The notes below the pieces were generated by a model. The model was not told the origin of the DNA and ran no database searches. It saw nothing but the letters and a program-made list of their open reading frames with translations. 64,000 nucleotides of DNA. It comes from Compostimonas suwonensis (GTDB taxonomy: Bacteria; Actinomycetota; Actinomycetes; Actinomycetales; Microbacteriaceae). Positions 40,190-48,347 of the stretch are shown one piece after another (position 1 is the stretch's first letter; each line of letters starts with the position of its first letter). The position numbers were made by a program, and so were the translations under genes. The stretch is from assembly GCF_002797855.1 (NCBI RefSeq), contig NZ_PGFB01000003.1:248001-312000 (forward strand), in the 5' to 3' direction.

Positions 40190-41440
40190 ATGAACCCTCT
40201 GCTGCAGGATGTCGGGGCCGTCACAGCCCCGCTGGTCGAGCTCTACAAGGATCTTCACCGGCATCCGGAGCTCTCGTTCCAGGAGCACCGCACGGCGGGG
40301 ATCGTCGCCGAGAGGCTGACCGCCCTCGGTCTCGAGGTCATCACGGGGATCGGCGGCACGGGTGTGGCCGGCATCGTGCGCAACGGCGAGGGTCCGACGG
40401 TGCTGCTGCGCGCCGACATGGACGCCCTGCCCGTGCTCGAGGACACCGGGCTCGACTACGCGAGCACCGACCGCGGCGTCGACCCCGAGGGTGTCGAGGT
40501 GCCGCTCATGCACGCGTGCGGACACGACGTGCACATCGTGAGCCTCCTCGGCGCGACGCAGCTGCTCGTGCAGCGCACGGTCGACTGGTCGGGCACGCTC
40601 GTCGTCGTCTTCCAGCCCGCCGAGGAGGCCGGCGGGGGAGCGCAGGCCATGGTCGCCGACGGCCTCTTCGACAGGATCCCCGCACCCGACATCGTGCTGG
40701 GGCAGCACGTCGCGCCCGCGCCGGCGGGCATCGTGGGTGTGCACCCCGGGCCGGCGTTCGCCGGAGCGGACTCCTTCGCGGTGCGGATGTTCGGCCGCGG
40801 CGGTCACGGCTCGCGGCCGGAGACGACCGTCGACCCCGTCGTCATGGCCGCCGCGACCGTCATGCGGCTGCAGACCCTCGTCTCGCGCCACATCGCCGGC
40901 AGCGACACGGCCGTCGTGACGGTCGGCCAGCTCCACGCCGGCACCAAGAGCAACATCATCCCCGACGAGGCGACGCTCGGCATCAGCGTGCGCTCCACCG
41001 ACCCCGAGGTGCGGAGCACGGTCATCGAGGGCATCCACCGCATCGCGAAGGCGGAGGCCCTGGCCTCCGGCGCGGATCGCGAGCCGCAGATCGTCGCGCA
41101 GGAGTCGTTCCCCGTGCTCGTCAACGACGTGGATGCCACGGCCCGCACGGTCGGGGCCTTCCGTGCCGCGTTCGGGGAGCAGCGGGTGATCGATCCCGGA
41201 GCCGTCACCGGCAGCGAGGACGTGGGGGTGCTCTCGACCGCGGCCGGCGTTCCGCTCGTCTACTGGCTGCTCGGCGGGGTGGACGCCGAGCGGTTCGGTG
41301 CGGCGACTCTCGCGGGAACGGTCGAGCGCGACATCCCGTCGAACCACTCGCCGCATTTCGCGCCCCTCATCCAGCCGACGCTCGACACGGGCGTCGCAGC
41401 GCTCACCGTCGCGGCGCTCGAATGGTTCGCGCGCCCGTAG
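40190..41440 (+). CDS. M20-family amidohydrolase (hippurate hydrolase-like)
   Basis: The 416-residue cytoplasmic metalloenzyme matches M20D amidohydrolases, which cleave N-acyl amino acids or similar amides. Metal ligands are visible: His/Asp in MHACGHDVHI, Glu-Glu in QPAEEAGGGA, His in LGQHVAPAPAG and the C-terminal His in SNHSPHFAP. The lid domain (about residues 195-305) contains FGRGGHGSRPE with the catalytic His. The ribosome site GAAAGG lies 9 nt before the ATG. The substrate (hippurate, indole-acetyl amino acids, N-acetyl amino acids) cannot be told from sequence. Confidence 0.9.
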   Translation: MNPLLQDVGAVTAPLVELYKDLHRHPELSFQEHRTAGIVAERLTALGLEVITGIGGTGVAGIVRNGEGPTVLLRADMDALPVLEDTGLDYASTDRGVDPEGVEVPLMHACGHDVHIVSLLGATQLLVQRTVDWSGTLVVVFQPAEEAGGGAQAMVADGLFDRIPAPDIVLGQHVAPAPAGIVGVHPGPAFAGADSFAVRMFGRGGHGSRPETTVDPVVMAAATVMRLQTLVSRHIAGSDTAVVTVGQLHAGTKSNIIPDEATLGISVRSTDPEVRSTVIEGIHRIAKAEALASGADREPQIVAQESFPVLVNDVDATARTVGAFRAAFGEQRVIDPGAVTGSEDVGVLSTAAGVPLVYWLLGGVDAERFGAATLAGTVERDIPSNHSPHFAPLIQPTLDTGVAALTVAALEWFARP

Positions 41441-41445
41441 CGTGA

Positions 41446-41640
41446 TCAGGCGGGGAGGTCGAGCGACTCCGCGATCTCGCAGGCCGACTCCTGTGTGCCG
41501 CCGTTCTCGGCCAGCCGGGCCGCGCGCGTGATGAGCGTGCGGAGCTGATTCGCCTCGGGCTCGCTGAAGCCGGCGAGGATGCGCTTCTCGACCTGGCCGA
41601 CGCGGTCGGTGAGCTCGGCGAGCGGGTCGCCTGATCGCTG
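41446..41640 (-). pseudogene. MarR-type regulator C-terminal remnant
   Basis: The frame ending at 41446 reads LAELTDRVGQVEKRILAGFS, then EPEANQLRTLITRAARLAEN, the pattern of the last two helices of a MarR regulator (L-x-x-L-x-x-x-A). No N-terminal DNA-binding part is present; upstream the frame runs into the HxlR gene in a different frame. It is probably a relic of a neighbouring MarR gene. Confidence 0.4.
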
Positions 41641-41650
41641 CCGGGCCCCG

Positions 41651-42169
41651 CTAGGCCTCGGCGGTGGGAGATGCGGATGTCGCGGCATCCGCCTTCACCC
41701 ACCGCTGGCCGTGGGTCACGAGGGGCTGCAGTGAGCACATGAGGTCGGAGCCCCGGGCGCTCAAGCGGTAGCGCACCTGCACGGGGGTCGTCGCGATGAC
41801 CCGTCGTTCGAGCAGGTCTGCGGCCTCGAGCTCTTTCAGGCGCTGGGCGAGCAGGCGGTCGGAGAGGCCGGGAACCAGGGCGACGATCTCGCTGAAGCGC
41901 GACGCCCCGCGGGCGATGGCCAGGAGGATGCCCGAGCTCCAGCGCTTGCCGACGAGCTCGAGGGAGTCGGAGAACAGCCGGCACTGATCGTCGTCGATGT
42001 GCTCCCACGTGGAATCCGTGCGTGCGGGGTGGCCGGAGGGCGGGTTGGCGCGGGTGCTGAGGCCGGGGGTGTGGGGGTCGGGGGAGGGAAGATCTCGCTG
42101 GGTGGGATTCCGGGTGGGATTCCGGGTGGGATCCAGGGCGGGTGCATCCGTCGTGTTCGCAATTGTCAC
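41651..42169 (-). CDS. HxlR-family transcriptional regulator
   Basis: The 172-residue protein has an HxlR winged HTH (about residues 60-150): LELVGKRWSSGILLAIARGA, RFSEIVALVPGLSDRLLAQR, LKELEAADLLERRV and the wing VQVRYRLSARG. A single Cys sits in DDDQCRLF just before the domain, the position used for redox or aldehyde sensing in HypR/YodB-type members. The first 45 residues are a Pro/Thr/Asn repeat (TRNPTRNPTQ) and not conserved. Start GTG 42169 overlaps the probable operator, so an internal start is possible. It is divergent from the flavin fusion gene, its likely target. Confidence 0.85.
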   Translation of the reverse strand: MTIANTTDAPALDPTRNPTRNPTQRDLPSPDPHTPGLSTRANPPSGHPARTDSTWEHIDDDQCRLFSDSLELVGKRWSSGILLAIARGASRFSEIVALVPGLSDRLLAQRLKELEAADLLERRVIATTPVQVRYRLSARGSDLMCSLQPLVTHGQRWVKADAATSASPTAEA

Positions 42170-42187
42170 TTACAAATAGTAAGTTAC
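42165..42187. promoter_or_regulatory. HxlR-type operator
   Basis: ACTTAC-AAATA-GTAAGT (42168-42184) is a perfect 6-bp dyad with 5-nt spacer, extended to 9 bp per side with one mismatch (42165-42187). It lies between the HxlR gene and the flavin fusion gene and covers the HxlR start codon. It is strongly AT-rich for this genome and fits the HxlR/YodB GTAAGTA-like consensus. Confidence 0.65.
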
Positions 42188-42233
42188 TTATGGGTGGTTT
42201 GTCACGTGAGCGGCGAGAACTCAGACTGGGAGC

Positions 42234-44504
42234 ATGCCTGACTACGGACATCCCCTGATCTTCGGAACCTTCATCACCCCGACGAACAATCCGCCGCACG
42301 CCGCCGTCGCGCGTGCCCAGCTCAGCGAGCAGCTCGGCTACGACCTCGTCTCGTTCCAAGACCACCCCTACCAGCCGGCGTTCCTCGACACCTGGACGCT
42401 CATGGCCTGGGTCGCCGCGCAGACCGAGCGCGTGCACGTCTCGGCGAACGTGCTCAACCTGCCCCTGCGCCCTCCCGCGGTGACCGCCCGGGCGGCCGCG
42501 AGCCTCGACCTGCTCTCGGGCGGGCGCTTCGAGCTCGGCGTCGGGGCCGGCGGCTTCTGGGACGCGATCGAGGCCATGGGCGGGCGGCGGCTCACCCCCG
42601 GGCAGGCCGTCGACGCCCTCGACGAGGCGATCGACGTCATCCGGGGCATCTGGGATCTCGGCGACCGCGCCCCCCTGCGCGTCGACGGCGACTACTACCA
42701 CGTGAACGGCGCCAAACGCGGGCCGGCCCCTGCGCACGACGTGCCCGTCTGGGTGGGCGCCTACAAACCGCGGATGCTGCGGCTCACCGGTCGCAAGGCC
42801 GACGGCTGGCTCCCCACCCTGGGCTATCTGCAGCCCGGCGATCTCGCGAAGGGCAACGCGATCATCGACGAGGCGGCGCTGGAGGCGGGGCGGGAGCCGC
42901 GGGAGATCCGCCGCCTGCTCAACATCGGCGGGAGGTTCTCGCCGGTGAACGGCGGGCCCCTCAACGGGCCCAGCGAGCAGTGGGTGGAGGAGCTGCTGCC
43001 GATGGCGCTCGACGACGGAGTGGGCACCTTCATCCTCGCCGCCGACGACCCGGCTGCCGTGCGCCGCTTCGCCGAGGAGGTCGCGCCCGCGCTGCGCGAG
43101 GCCGTGGAGCGGGAGCGCGGCTCCCGGGGCACCGCTCAGGGGTCGATCCGCAGCGCCGTCGCCCGGGCCAAACGGCGCGACGGCATCGACTACGACGCCG
43201 TGCCGGCCTCCCTCGCCGACTCCGCGATCGAGCCGGGGGACTCCGGGTATTCGCGGGTCAGGTCCACCTACATGCGCGGCGGGTCTCCCGGGCTCGTGCT
43301 GCGCGTGCACGGCACGAGCGAGGTCGTCGACGCGCTGGCCTATGCCCGCGCGCATCCGCAGACGCCTCTCGGAGTGCGCAGCGGCGGCCACGGCATCAGC
43401 GGCCGCTCGACGAACGACGGCGGCATCGTCATCGACCTCGGCGACCTCGACACGATCGAGGTGCTCGACGAGGCCACCCGGCGGGTGCGCATCGGCCCGG
43501 GCGCGCGGTGGGTGGATGTCGCGGCCGCCCTCGAAGCGCACGGCTGGGCGCTGAGCTCGGGCGACTACGGCGGGGTGGGGGTCGGCGGGCTCGCCACCGC
43601 GGGCGGGATCGGCTGGTTCTCCCGCGAGCACGGCCTCACGATCGACCACCTGCGCGCCGTCGAGATGGTGCTCGCCGATGGCTCGGTCGTGCGGGCGAGC
43701 GACGACGAGAACGCCGAGCTGTTCTGGGCGGTGCGCGGCGCCGGCGCCAACTTCGGCATCGTCACCGCGTTCGAGTTCGAGGCGGACGAGCTCGGCCACG
43801 ACGTGGGCTGGGCGCAGCTCGTGCTCGACGCGAACGACCCGGCCTCGCTGCTCGAAGGCTGGGGCGCGGCCGTCGAGGCGGCCCCACGCGACCTCACGAG
43901 CTTTCTCATCCTCGGCGGCGCGCGCCCCGGCCAGCGGGTCGCCCAGGTGATGGCCGTCGTCGACTCCGACGACCCGGAGACGATCGTCGACCGGCTGCAG
44001 CCCCTCGCCGAGGTCGCGCCCCTGCTCGACCAGTCGGTGCAGCTCATGCCGTACTCGGGGGTCATGTCGAACGTGCAGGGCGGCGACCACAACGGGCAGG
44101 GCGAGCCGAACGCGCGCTCCGGCCTCGTCGAGCACATCACGCCCGAGTTCGCGGCGGCCGCGGCGGCCCTGCTCGAGACGGGTGCCGTGTACTTCTTCCA
44201 GCTGCGCGCGGTCGGCGGGGCGGTGGCGGATGTCGCGGACGACGCGACCGCCTACGGCAACCGTTCCGCGAACTTCTCGGTCGTCGCCTTCGGCTCGAAC
44301 GCCGCGCGCCTCGACCAGGCCTGGGCGGGGTTGCGCGAGCACCTCACCGGGCTCTACATCAGCTTCGAGACAGGGGCGCACCCCGAGCGGATCGCGGACG
44401 CCTTCCCGGCGGCCACCCTGCGACGCCTGCGCGAGCTGAAGTCGCGCATCGACCCCGGCAACGTCTTCAGGGACAACTTCAACCTCGCCCCCGCGTCATC
44501 CTGA
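42234..44504 (+). CDS. Luciferase-like monooxygenase / FAD-linked oxidase fusion
   Basis: The 756-residue protein joins two redox modules. Residues about 1-290 are an LLM-class flavin-dependent oxidoreductase (TIM barrel; LSEQLGYDLVSFQDHPYQPA, LGVGAGGFWDAIEAMGG, VPVWVGAYKPRMLRLTGRKA). Residues about 330-756 are a FAD-binding PCMH oxidase with VRSGGHGISGRS (His for covalent FAD) and a berberine-bridge-type C-terminus (IDPGNVFRDNFNL). The second FAD-linking Cys is replaced (SGDYGGVGVGG instead of GxCxxVGxxG). A linker (about 300-330) connects them. CAGACT lies 6 nt before the ATG. The gene is divergent from hxlR and probably repressed by it. The product may couple two flavin steps on one substrate; the substrate is unknown. 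Confidence 0.85.
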   Translation: MPDYGHPLIFGTFITPTNNPPHAAVARAQLSEQLGYDLVSFQDHPYQPAFLDTWTLMAWVAAQTERVHVSANVLNLPLRPPAVTARAAASLDLLSGGRFELGVGAGGFWDAIEAMGGRRLTPGQAVDALDEAIDVIRGIWDLGDRAPLRVDGDYYHVNGAKRGPAPAHDVPVWVGAYKPRMLRLTGRKADGWLPTLGYLQPGDLAKGNAIIDEAALEAGREPREIRRLLNIGGRFSPVNGGPLNGPSEQWVEELLPMALDDGVGTFILAADDPAAVRRFAEEVAPALREAVERERGSRGTAQGSIRSAVARAKRRDGIDYDAVPASLADSAIEPGDSGYSRVRSTYMRGGSPGLVLRVHGTSEVVDALAYARAHPQTPLGVRSGGHGISGRSTNDGGIVIDLGDLDTIEVLDEATRRVRIGPGARWVDVAAALEAHGWALSSGDYGGVGVGGLATAGGIGWFSREHGLTIDHLRAVEMVLADGSVVRASDDENAELFWAVRGAGANFGIVTAFEFEADELGHDVGWAQLVLDANDPASLLEGWGAAVEAAPRDLTSFLILGGARPGQRVAQVMAVVDSDDPETIVDRLQPLAEVAPLLDQSVQLMPYSGVMSNVQGGDHNGQGEPNARSGLVEHITPEFAAAAAALLETGAVYFFQLRAVGGAVADVADDATAYGNRSANFSVVAFGSNAARLDQAWAGLREHLTGLYISFETGAHPERIADAFPAATLRRLRELKSRIDPGNVFRDNFNLAPASS

Positions 44505-44733
44505 CGGTCCCGTCCCGTCCCGTCCCCCGTCCCATCCCGTCCCGCCTTCCCCCTGACTTGCGCCATTTGGCCGTTCTCGAGTCGGGAAAGGGTCCAATCG
44601 GCGTATGTCGATGGGTTAATGCCGTGGTTCGACGGGTTTTGCGGATGACGGTGATTCGCGTGCGTATCGAGGCGCTGCGACATCCTCGATGCGTCGTTGT
44701 GCGCGCGATCCCCGACTCGCGCCATTGTCCTCA
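44505..44733. other. Intergenic region with CCCGT repeats and palindrome half-units
   Basis: Immediately after the fusion-gene stop there is a CCCGT pentanucleotide repeat (about 44508-44545), then TTGCGCCATTTGGCCGTTCT (44559-44578), which matches one arm of the palindrome at 44734-44792, and later CGACTCGCGCCATT (about 44713-44726), another partial arm. No gene was seen. Confidence 0.65.
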
Positions 44734-44792
44734 CCGACATGCGCCATTCGGCCGCCTTCTGGCGGCGAGAACGGCCAAATGGCGCATGTCGG
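44734..44792. repeat. Long inverted repeat (21-bp arms), family B
   Basis: Positions 44734-44754 pair with 44772-44792 (core GACATGCGCCATT) with one mismatch and a 17-nt loop. It lies between convergent genes, 28 bp from the glutathione peroxidase stop, so it may be a bidirectional terminator. Partial copies occur just upstream. Confidence 0.85.
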
Positions 44793-44819
44793 GAGGGAAA
44801 AGTCGCGACGAGGGAGGGG

Positions 44820-45311
44820 TCAGGCGGCCTGGGCGGGCAGCGACTGCTCGATGAGACCCACGATCTCGGGGGCGTCGGGCTCGACGGTGGGGCGGAAGCG
44901 GTGCACCTGGCCGTCGGGGGTCACCACGAACTTCTCGAAGTTCCACTTGACCTTGCCGGCTTTGCCCGCGGCATCCGGGGTCTTGGTGAGCTCGGCGTAG
45001 AGCGGGTGCTGCGACTTGCCGTTGACCTTGATCTTCTCGAACATCGGGAAGGTGACGCCCCACGTGGTCGAGCAGTACTCCTTGATCGCGTCTTCGGTGC
45101 TGAGCTCCTGCAGGAACTGGTTGCTCGGGAAGCCCAGCACCGTGAAACCGCGGTCGCCGTACTCCTTCTGCAGCTGTTCGAGCTTCTCGTACTGCGGTGC
45201 GAGACCGCAGCGGGATGCGACGTTGACGATGAGCTTCACCTTGCCGTCGTACTCGGCGAGTGTCGTCGTCTGGCCGTCGATGGTGGTGAGAGGGATGTCG
45301 TTGATGGTCAT
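44820..45311 (-). CDS. Glutathione peroxidase-family thiol peroxidase
   Basis: The 163-residue protein has the catalytic Cys35 in NVASRCGLAPQYEKLE, the Gln of GFPSNQF and the Trp of WNFEKF, giving the GPx Cys-Gln-Trp triad. Actinobacterial and other non-selenium GPx proteins usually use thioredoxin and not glutathione; the second Cys in KEYCSTTWGV may resolve it. It reduces hydroperoxides in the cytoplasm. ATG 45311 is preferred to TTG 45323 since MTINDIPL fits the family start. Confidence 0.92.
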   Translation of the reverse strand: MTINDIPLTTIDGQTTTLAEYDGKVKLIVNVASRCGLAPQYEKLEQLQKEYGDRGFTVLGFPSNQFLQELSTEDAIKEYCSTTWGVTFPMFEKIKVNGKSQHPLYAELTKTPDAAGKAGKVKWNFEKFVVTPDGQVHRFRPTVEPDAPEIVGLIEQSLPAQAA

Positions 45312-45446
45312 ACTCGAAGTCAACGCCCTTGCGGCTGGGAAATCGACGTTTTTCTCTATGAAACCCTGTGAGCCGTCGATGTTCGGGATGTTCGGGATGT
45401 TCGGGCGCGGTGGCGAGGGTGGTGCCGCCGCGGCCGGTCTCGCCGC

Positions 45447-46604
45447 TCAGAGCACGACGTCGAAGCCCGTCTTGGCGTAGCGTCGCCCGTTGATCTGCAG
45501 CTCGAGGGCGTGCTCGCCGGCGTAGTGCACGCGGGTCGTCATGGGCCGGAAGGCGTGACGTTTCGCGACACGGAGGGTCGCTCCGGGCTCGATGAGCGCC
45601 GTCGTGAGCTTGAAGACCTTCTCGCTGTGGCTGCCGTTGCTCTTCACGTAGTAGACGACGTAGTCGATGCCGAGCCTCGTGGCCGTCTCGCCCTCGTTGG
45701 TCACCTCGAACGCGAAGCCGAGCTCGCCGGGCAGGGTGACGACGGCGGTGTCGAGGACGGGCTCCGACACCGAGATCGCCGCCTCCTCGAAGCCCATGAG
45801 CGCGAGGGCTCCGGGATGTGCCTTCTTCACGAGCGTGCGCAGGCCGTGCCGCACGACGCGCACGGTGTTCTCGTCGGGATGCCGCAGCCATCCGGCCGCG
45901 ACGGCGGTCACGAGCTCCGGCTGCTCACGGCTCAGATCGTTGAGGTGGTTGGCGACGGATCGCCGCACGTACTCGCTCTCGTCGCGGTACAGGGCGTCGA
46001 GGATCGGTACCGTGCTCTCCGGGCTGGCGAGCACCGAGCGCACCCGGCGCGCCCAGGGCAGGAACGGCCGGGTGCCCTCGCTCGCGAGTCGCCGCACGTG
46101 CTCGTCGTCGCTGCTCGTCCAGCGCTCGACGGAGGCGAGGGATCGTTCGAGGTCGGCCTCGAGGAAGCGCCGGATCGCGAACTCGGCCGTGAGCCTGGGG
46201 GTGAGCTCGGCGAGCAGCGCGAGGCCGTCGTCGAAGTCCCTCGGATCGGGGGAGGCGAGTGCGAGGGTCGTCGTCGTCTCGGAGACCGGCCAGATCATCC
46301 AGTCGTCGAAGCCCGGGTTCTCGAGCGCCGCGCGGAACAGCCGCGAGACCGCCCGGTAGTCGTCGGGCAGGTCGGCTTCGAGTGCGGCGCTGACGAGGTC
46401 GCTGCGGGCGCGCAGGTTGAGGCCGTCGACGCCGTGCGCCGCCTGGCGCAGCGCGGGGAACGGGGGCTCGGCGAACGCCGGCGTGGCGAACGCCGGCTCG
46501 GTGAACGCCGGCTCGACCGACGCGACCCGCGCCGCGGCTTCGGTCAGGATGCCGCGCAGTCGGTCGACAGTGCCCCGGTCGATCAGCTCGTTCATCGCTC
46601 CCAT
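45447..46604 (-). CDS. DNA alkylation repair protein, AlkD-like HEAT repeats
   Basis: The 385-residue protein is built of helical HEAT-like repeats of the AlkD DNA glycosylase superfamily (RRFLEADLERSLASVERWTS, RRLASEGTRPFLPWARRV, DESEYVRRSVANHLNDLSRE, ENTVRVVRHGLRTLVKKAHP). The last 100 residues form a beta-rich extension (FEVTNEGETATRLGIDYVVY) seen in a subgroup annotated as DNA alkylation repair protein. Whether it excises alkylated bases is not certain, as the catalytic Asp of AlkD cannot be placed with confidence. An N-terminal EPAFTEPAFATPAFAEP repeat is a local tandem expansion. Start ATG 46604 has AGAGG upstream. Confidence 0.82.
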   Translation of the reverse strand: MGAMNELIDRGTVDRLRGILTEAAARVASVEPAFTEPAFATPAFAEPPFPALRQAAHGVDGLNLRARSDLVSAALEADLPDDYRAVSRLFRAALENPGFDDWMIWPVSETTTTLALASPDPRDFDDGLALLAELTPRLTAEFAIRRFLEADLERSLASVERWTSSDDEHVRRLASEGTRPFLPWARRVRSVLASPESTVPILDALYRDESEYVRRSVANHLNDLSREQPELVTAVAAGWLRHPDENTVRVVRHGLRTLVKKAHPGALALMGFEEAAISVSEPVLDTAVVTLPGELGFAFEVTNEGETATRLGIDYVVYYVKSNGSHSEKVFKLTTALIEPGATLRVAKRHAFRPMTTRVHYAGEHALELQINGRRYAKTGFDVVL

Positions 46605-46709
46605 GCGCGCACCTCTCGTCGCGGCCGGCCTCGTGGCCGCCCGGCGCCTTCCATCCTCGCGGATGCCACCGACGCCGGCCGAGGTGCGAGCGACGACGTG
46701 GGTACGGGG

Positions 46710-48227
46710 TCAGACGCTCGGCGCCGGGTTCGGGCTCCCGTTCGGGCTCGCGCTCGGCACGCGCTTCGGGCGCACGAGGAAGAACGAGATCGGCGAGGCG
46801 AGCACGACGATGAGGGCCGCCCAGCCGAACGCGGCGTGGTAGCCCGCGACGAACGATCCGAGCTGCGCGTCGGCGCCGCCCCCGTGGTCGGCGAGGTAGG
46901 CGGCGGCAGCGGCGGTGTACAGCGCGGTGAAGAGCGCCGTGCCGATCGACCCGCCGATCTGCTGGCTCGCCGTGACGGCGGCGCTCGCGGCCCCGGCGTC
47001 GTGCTGGTCGATGCCCGCGAGGGCGACGTTCTGCAGGGGGACGAAGAGCATCGCGAGCCCGAGGCCGAGCAGGATGAGCCCGGGCAGCACCTGCACGACG
47101 TAGTCGCCGTCGACAGTGATCTGAGTGAGGTAGAGCAGCCCCGCAGCTGCCACGAGCGGGCCGATCGTCATCGGGATGCGCACGCCGATCCGCGGCAGGA
47201 AGCGCGAGAGCACGGTCGCCGTGAGGATGATCGTGCCCGTCATCGGCAGGGAGGAGAGCCCGGACTGCAGGGGCGTGAACCCGAGCACGATCTGGAAGTA
47301 GAAGGTGAGGTAGAGCAGCCCGCCGAGGAGCGCGGCCCCCGACAGGAGCGCCGTGAGGAACGCGCCGCCGCGCACTCTGTTGGCGACGATGCGCAGGGGC
47401 AGCAGCGGGTTCTTCGACCGCGCCTCCACGAGCACGAAGAGCACGAGCAGCACGACGCCGGCGGGGAGGAAGGTCCACACCTCCCAGGTGTTCCAGCCGT
47501 ACTCCGCGCGGGAGAAGCCGAAGACGAGCGAGCCGAGGCCGAGGGCCACGAGGACGGCGCCGGGGATGTCATAGCTCGTGTCGCCCTCCGCCCTGCTCTC
47601 GCGCACGAGCGGGATCGCGGCGAAGAAGGCGACGGCGGCGATGGGCACGTTCACGAGCAGGCACCAGCGCCAGTCGACGTACTCGGTGAGCACGCCGCCC
47701 AGCAGCAGGCCGACCGCCGCCCCGCCTCCGGCGATCGCCCCGTAGACGGCGAACGCCTTCACCCGGTCTCTGCCGCCGGGGAAGTTGACGGTCAGCAGTG
47801 CGAGTGCGGCGGGTGCGAGGAGCGCCGCGAAGATGCCCTGCAGCCCGCGCGCGGCGAGCAGCTGCCAAGTGTCCTGCGCGACTCCGCCGAGCGCGGAGGA
47901 GAGCGCGAAGCCGACCATCCCGACCATGAAGGAGCGCTTGCGCCCCCAGTAGTCCGCGATGCGCCCGCCGAGCAGGAGCAGCGAGCCGAAGGCGAGTGCG
48001 TAGATCGTGACCACCCAGGTGCGGTCGCCGTCGGTGAGGCCGAGCTCCGTCTGGGCGTGCGGGAGCGCGATGTTGACGATGGTCCCGTCGAGCACGACGG
48101 TGAGCTGCGCGAGCGCGACGACGCCCAGAAGCGCCCACCGGTGCCGGCTGGTCTCCGGCTCGGTGGTGCTCGTGGACGGTGCCCCCTCGGACGCGGACGA
48201 TTCCGGCCCGGTATTCACATCCGACAT
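46710..48227 (-). CDS. MFS multidrug efflux pump, DHA2/EmrB-QacA type
   Basis: The 505-residue protein has about 14 membrane helices and the DHA2 hallmarks: LTVVLDGTIVNIALPH (motif D1), GGRIADYWGRKRSF (motif A) and AIAGGGAAVGLLLGGVLTEY (motif C). It should export drugs or lipophilic compounds using the proton gradient. A TATGGT box 6 nt before the ATG implies a leaderless mRNA. It follows the acyl-CoA synthetase gene on the same strand with a 120-nt gap. The short C-terminal tail carries a SPNGSPNPAPS repeat. Confidence 0.9.
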   Translation of the reverse strand: MSDVNTGPESSASEGAPSTSTTEPETSRHRWALLGVVALAQLTVVLDGTIVNIALPHAQTELGLTDGDRTWVVTIYALAFGSLLLLGGRIADYWGRKRSFMVGMVGFALSSALGGVAQDTWQLLAARGLQGIFAALLAPAALALLTVNFPGGRDRVKAFAVYGAIAGGGAAVGLLLGGVLTEYVDWRWCLLVNVPIAAVAFFAAIPLVRESRAEGDTSYDIPGAVLVALGLGSLVFGFSRAEYGWNTWEVWTFLPAGVVLLVLFVLVEARSKNPLLPLRIVANRVRGGAFLTALLSGAALLGGLLYLTFYFQIVLGFTPLQSGLSSLPMTGTIILTATVLSRFLPRIGVRIPMTIGPLVAAAGLLYLTQITVDGDYVVQVLPGLILLGLGLAMLFVPLQNVALAGIDQHDAGAASAAVTASQQIGGSIGTALFTALYTAAAAAYLADHGGGADAQLGSFVAGYHAAFGWAALIVVLASPISFFLVRPKRVPSASPNGSPNPAPSV

Positions 48228-48233
48228 ACGAGA

Positions 48234-48239
48234 ACCATA
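48234..48239 (-). promoter_or_regulatory. -10 box of the MFS pump gene
   Basis: TATGGT (minus strand) ends 6 nt before ATG 48227. Confidence 0.45.
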
Positions 48240-48347
48240 GTCTCCGGGCCGCACCAGGAGAACAGCTGGCGCGAGATGGGGGAGAACGGGGGAGAACGGT
48301 GCGCGGGGCGAGACCGGACGCGGCTCTCGGGCGGGACGCTCGGAGCC

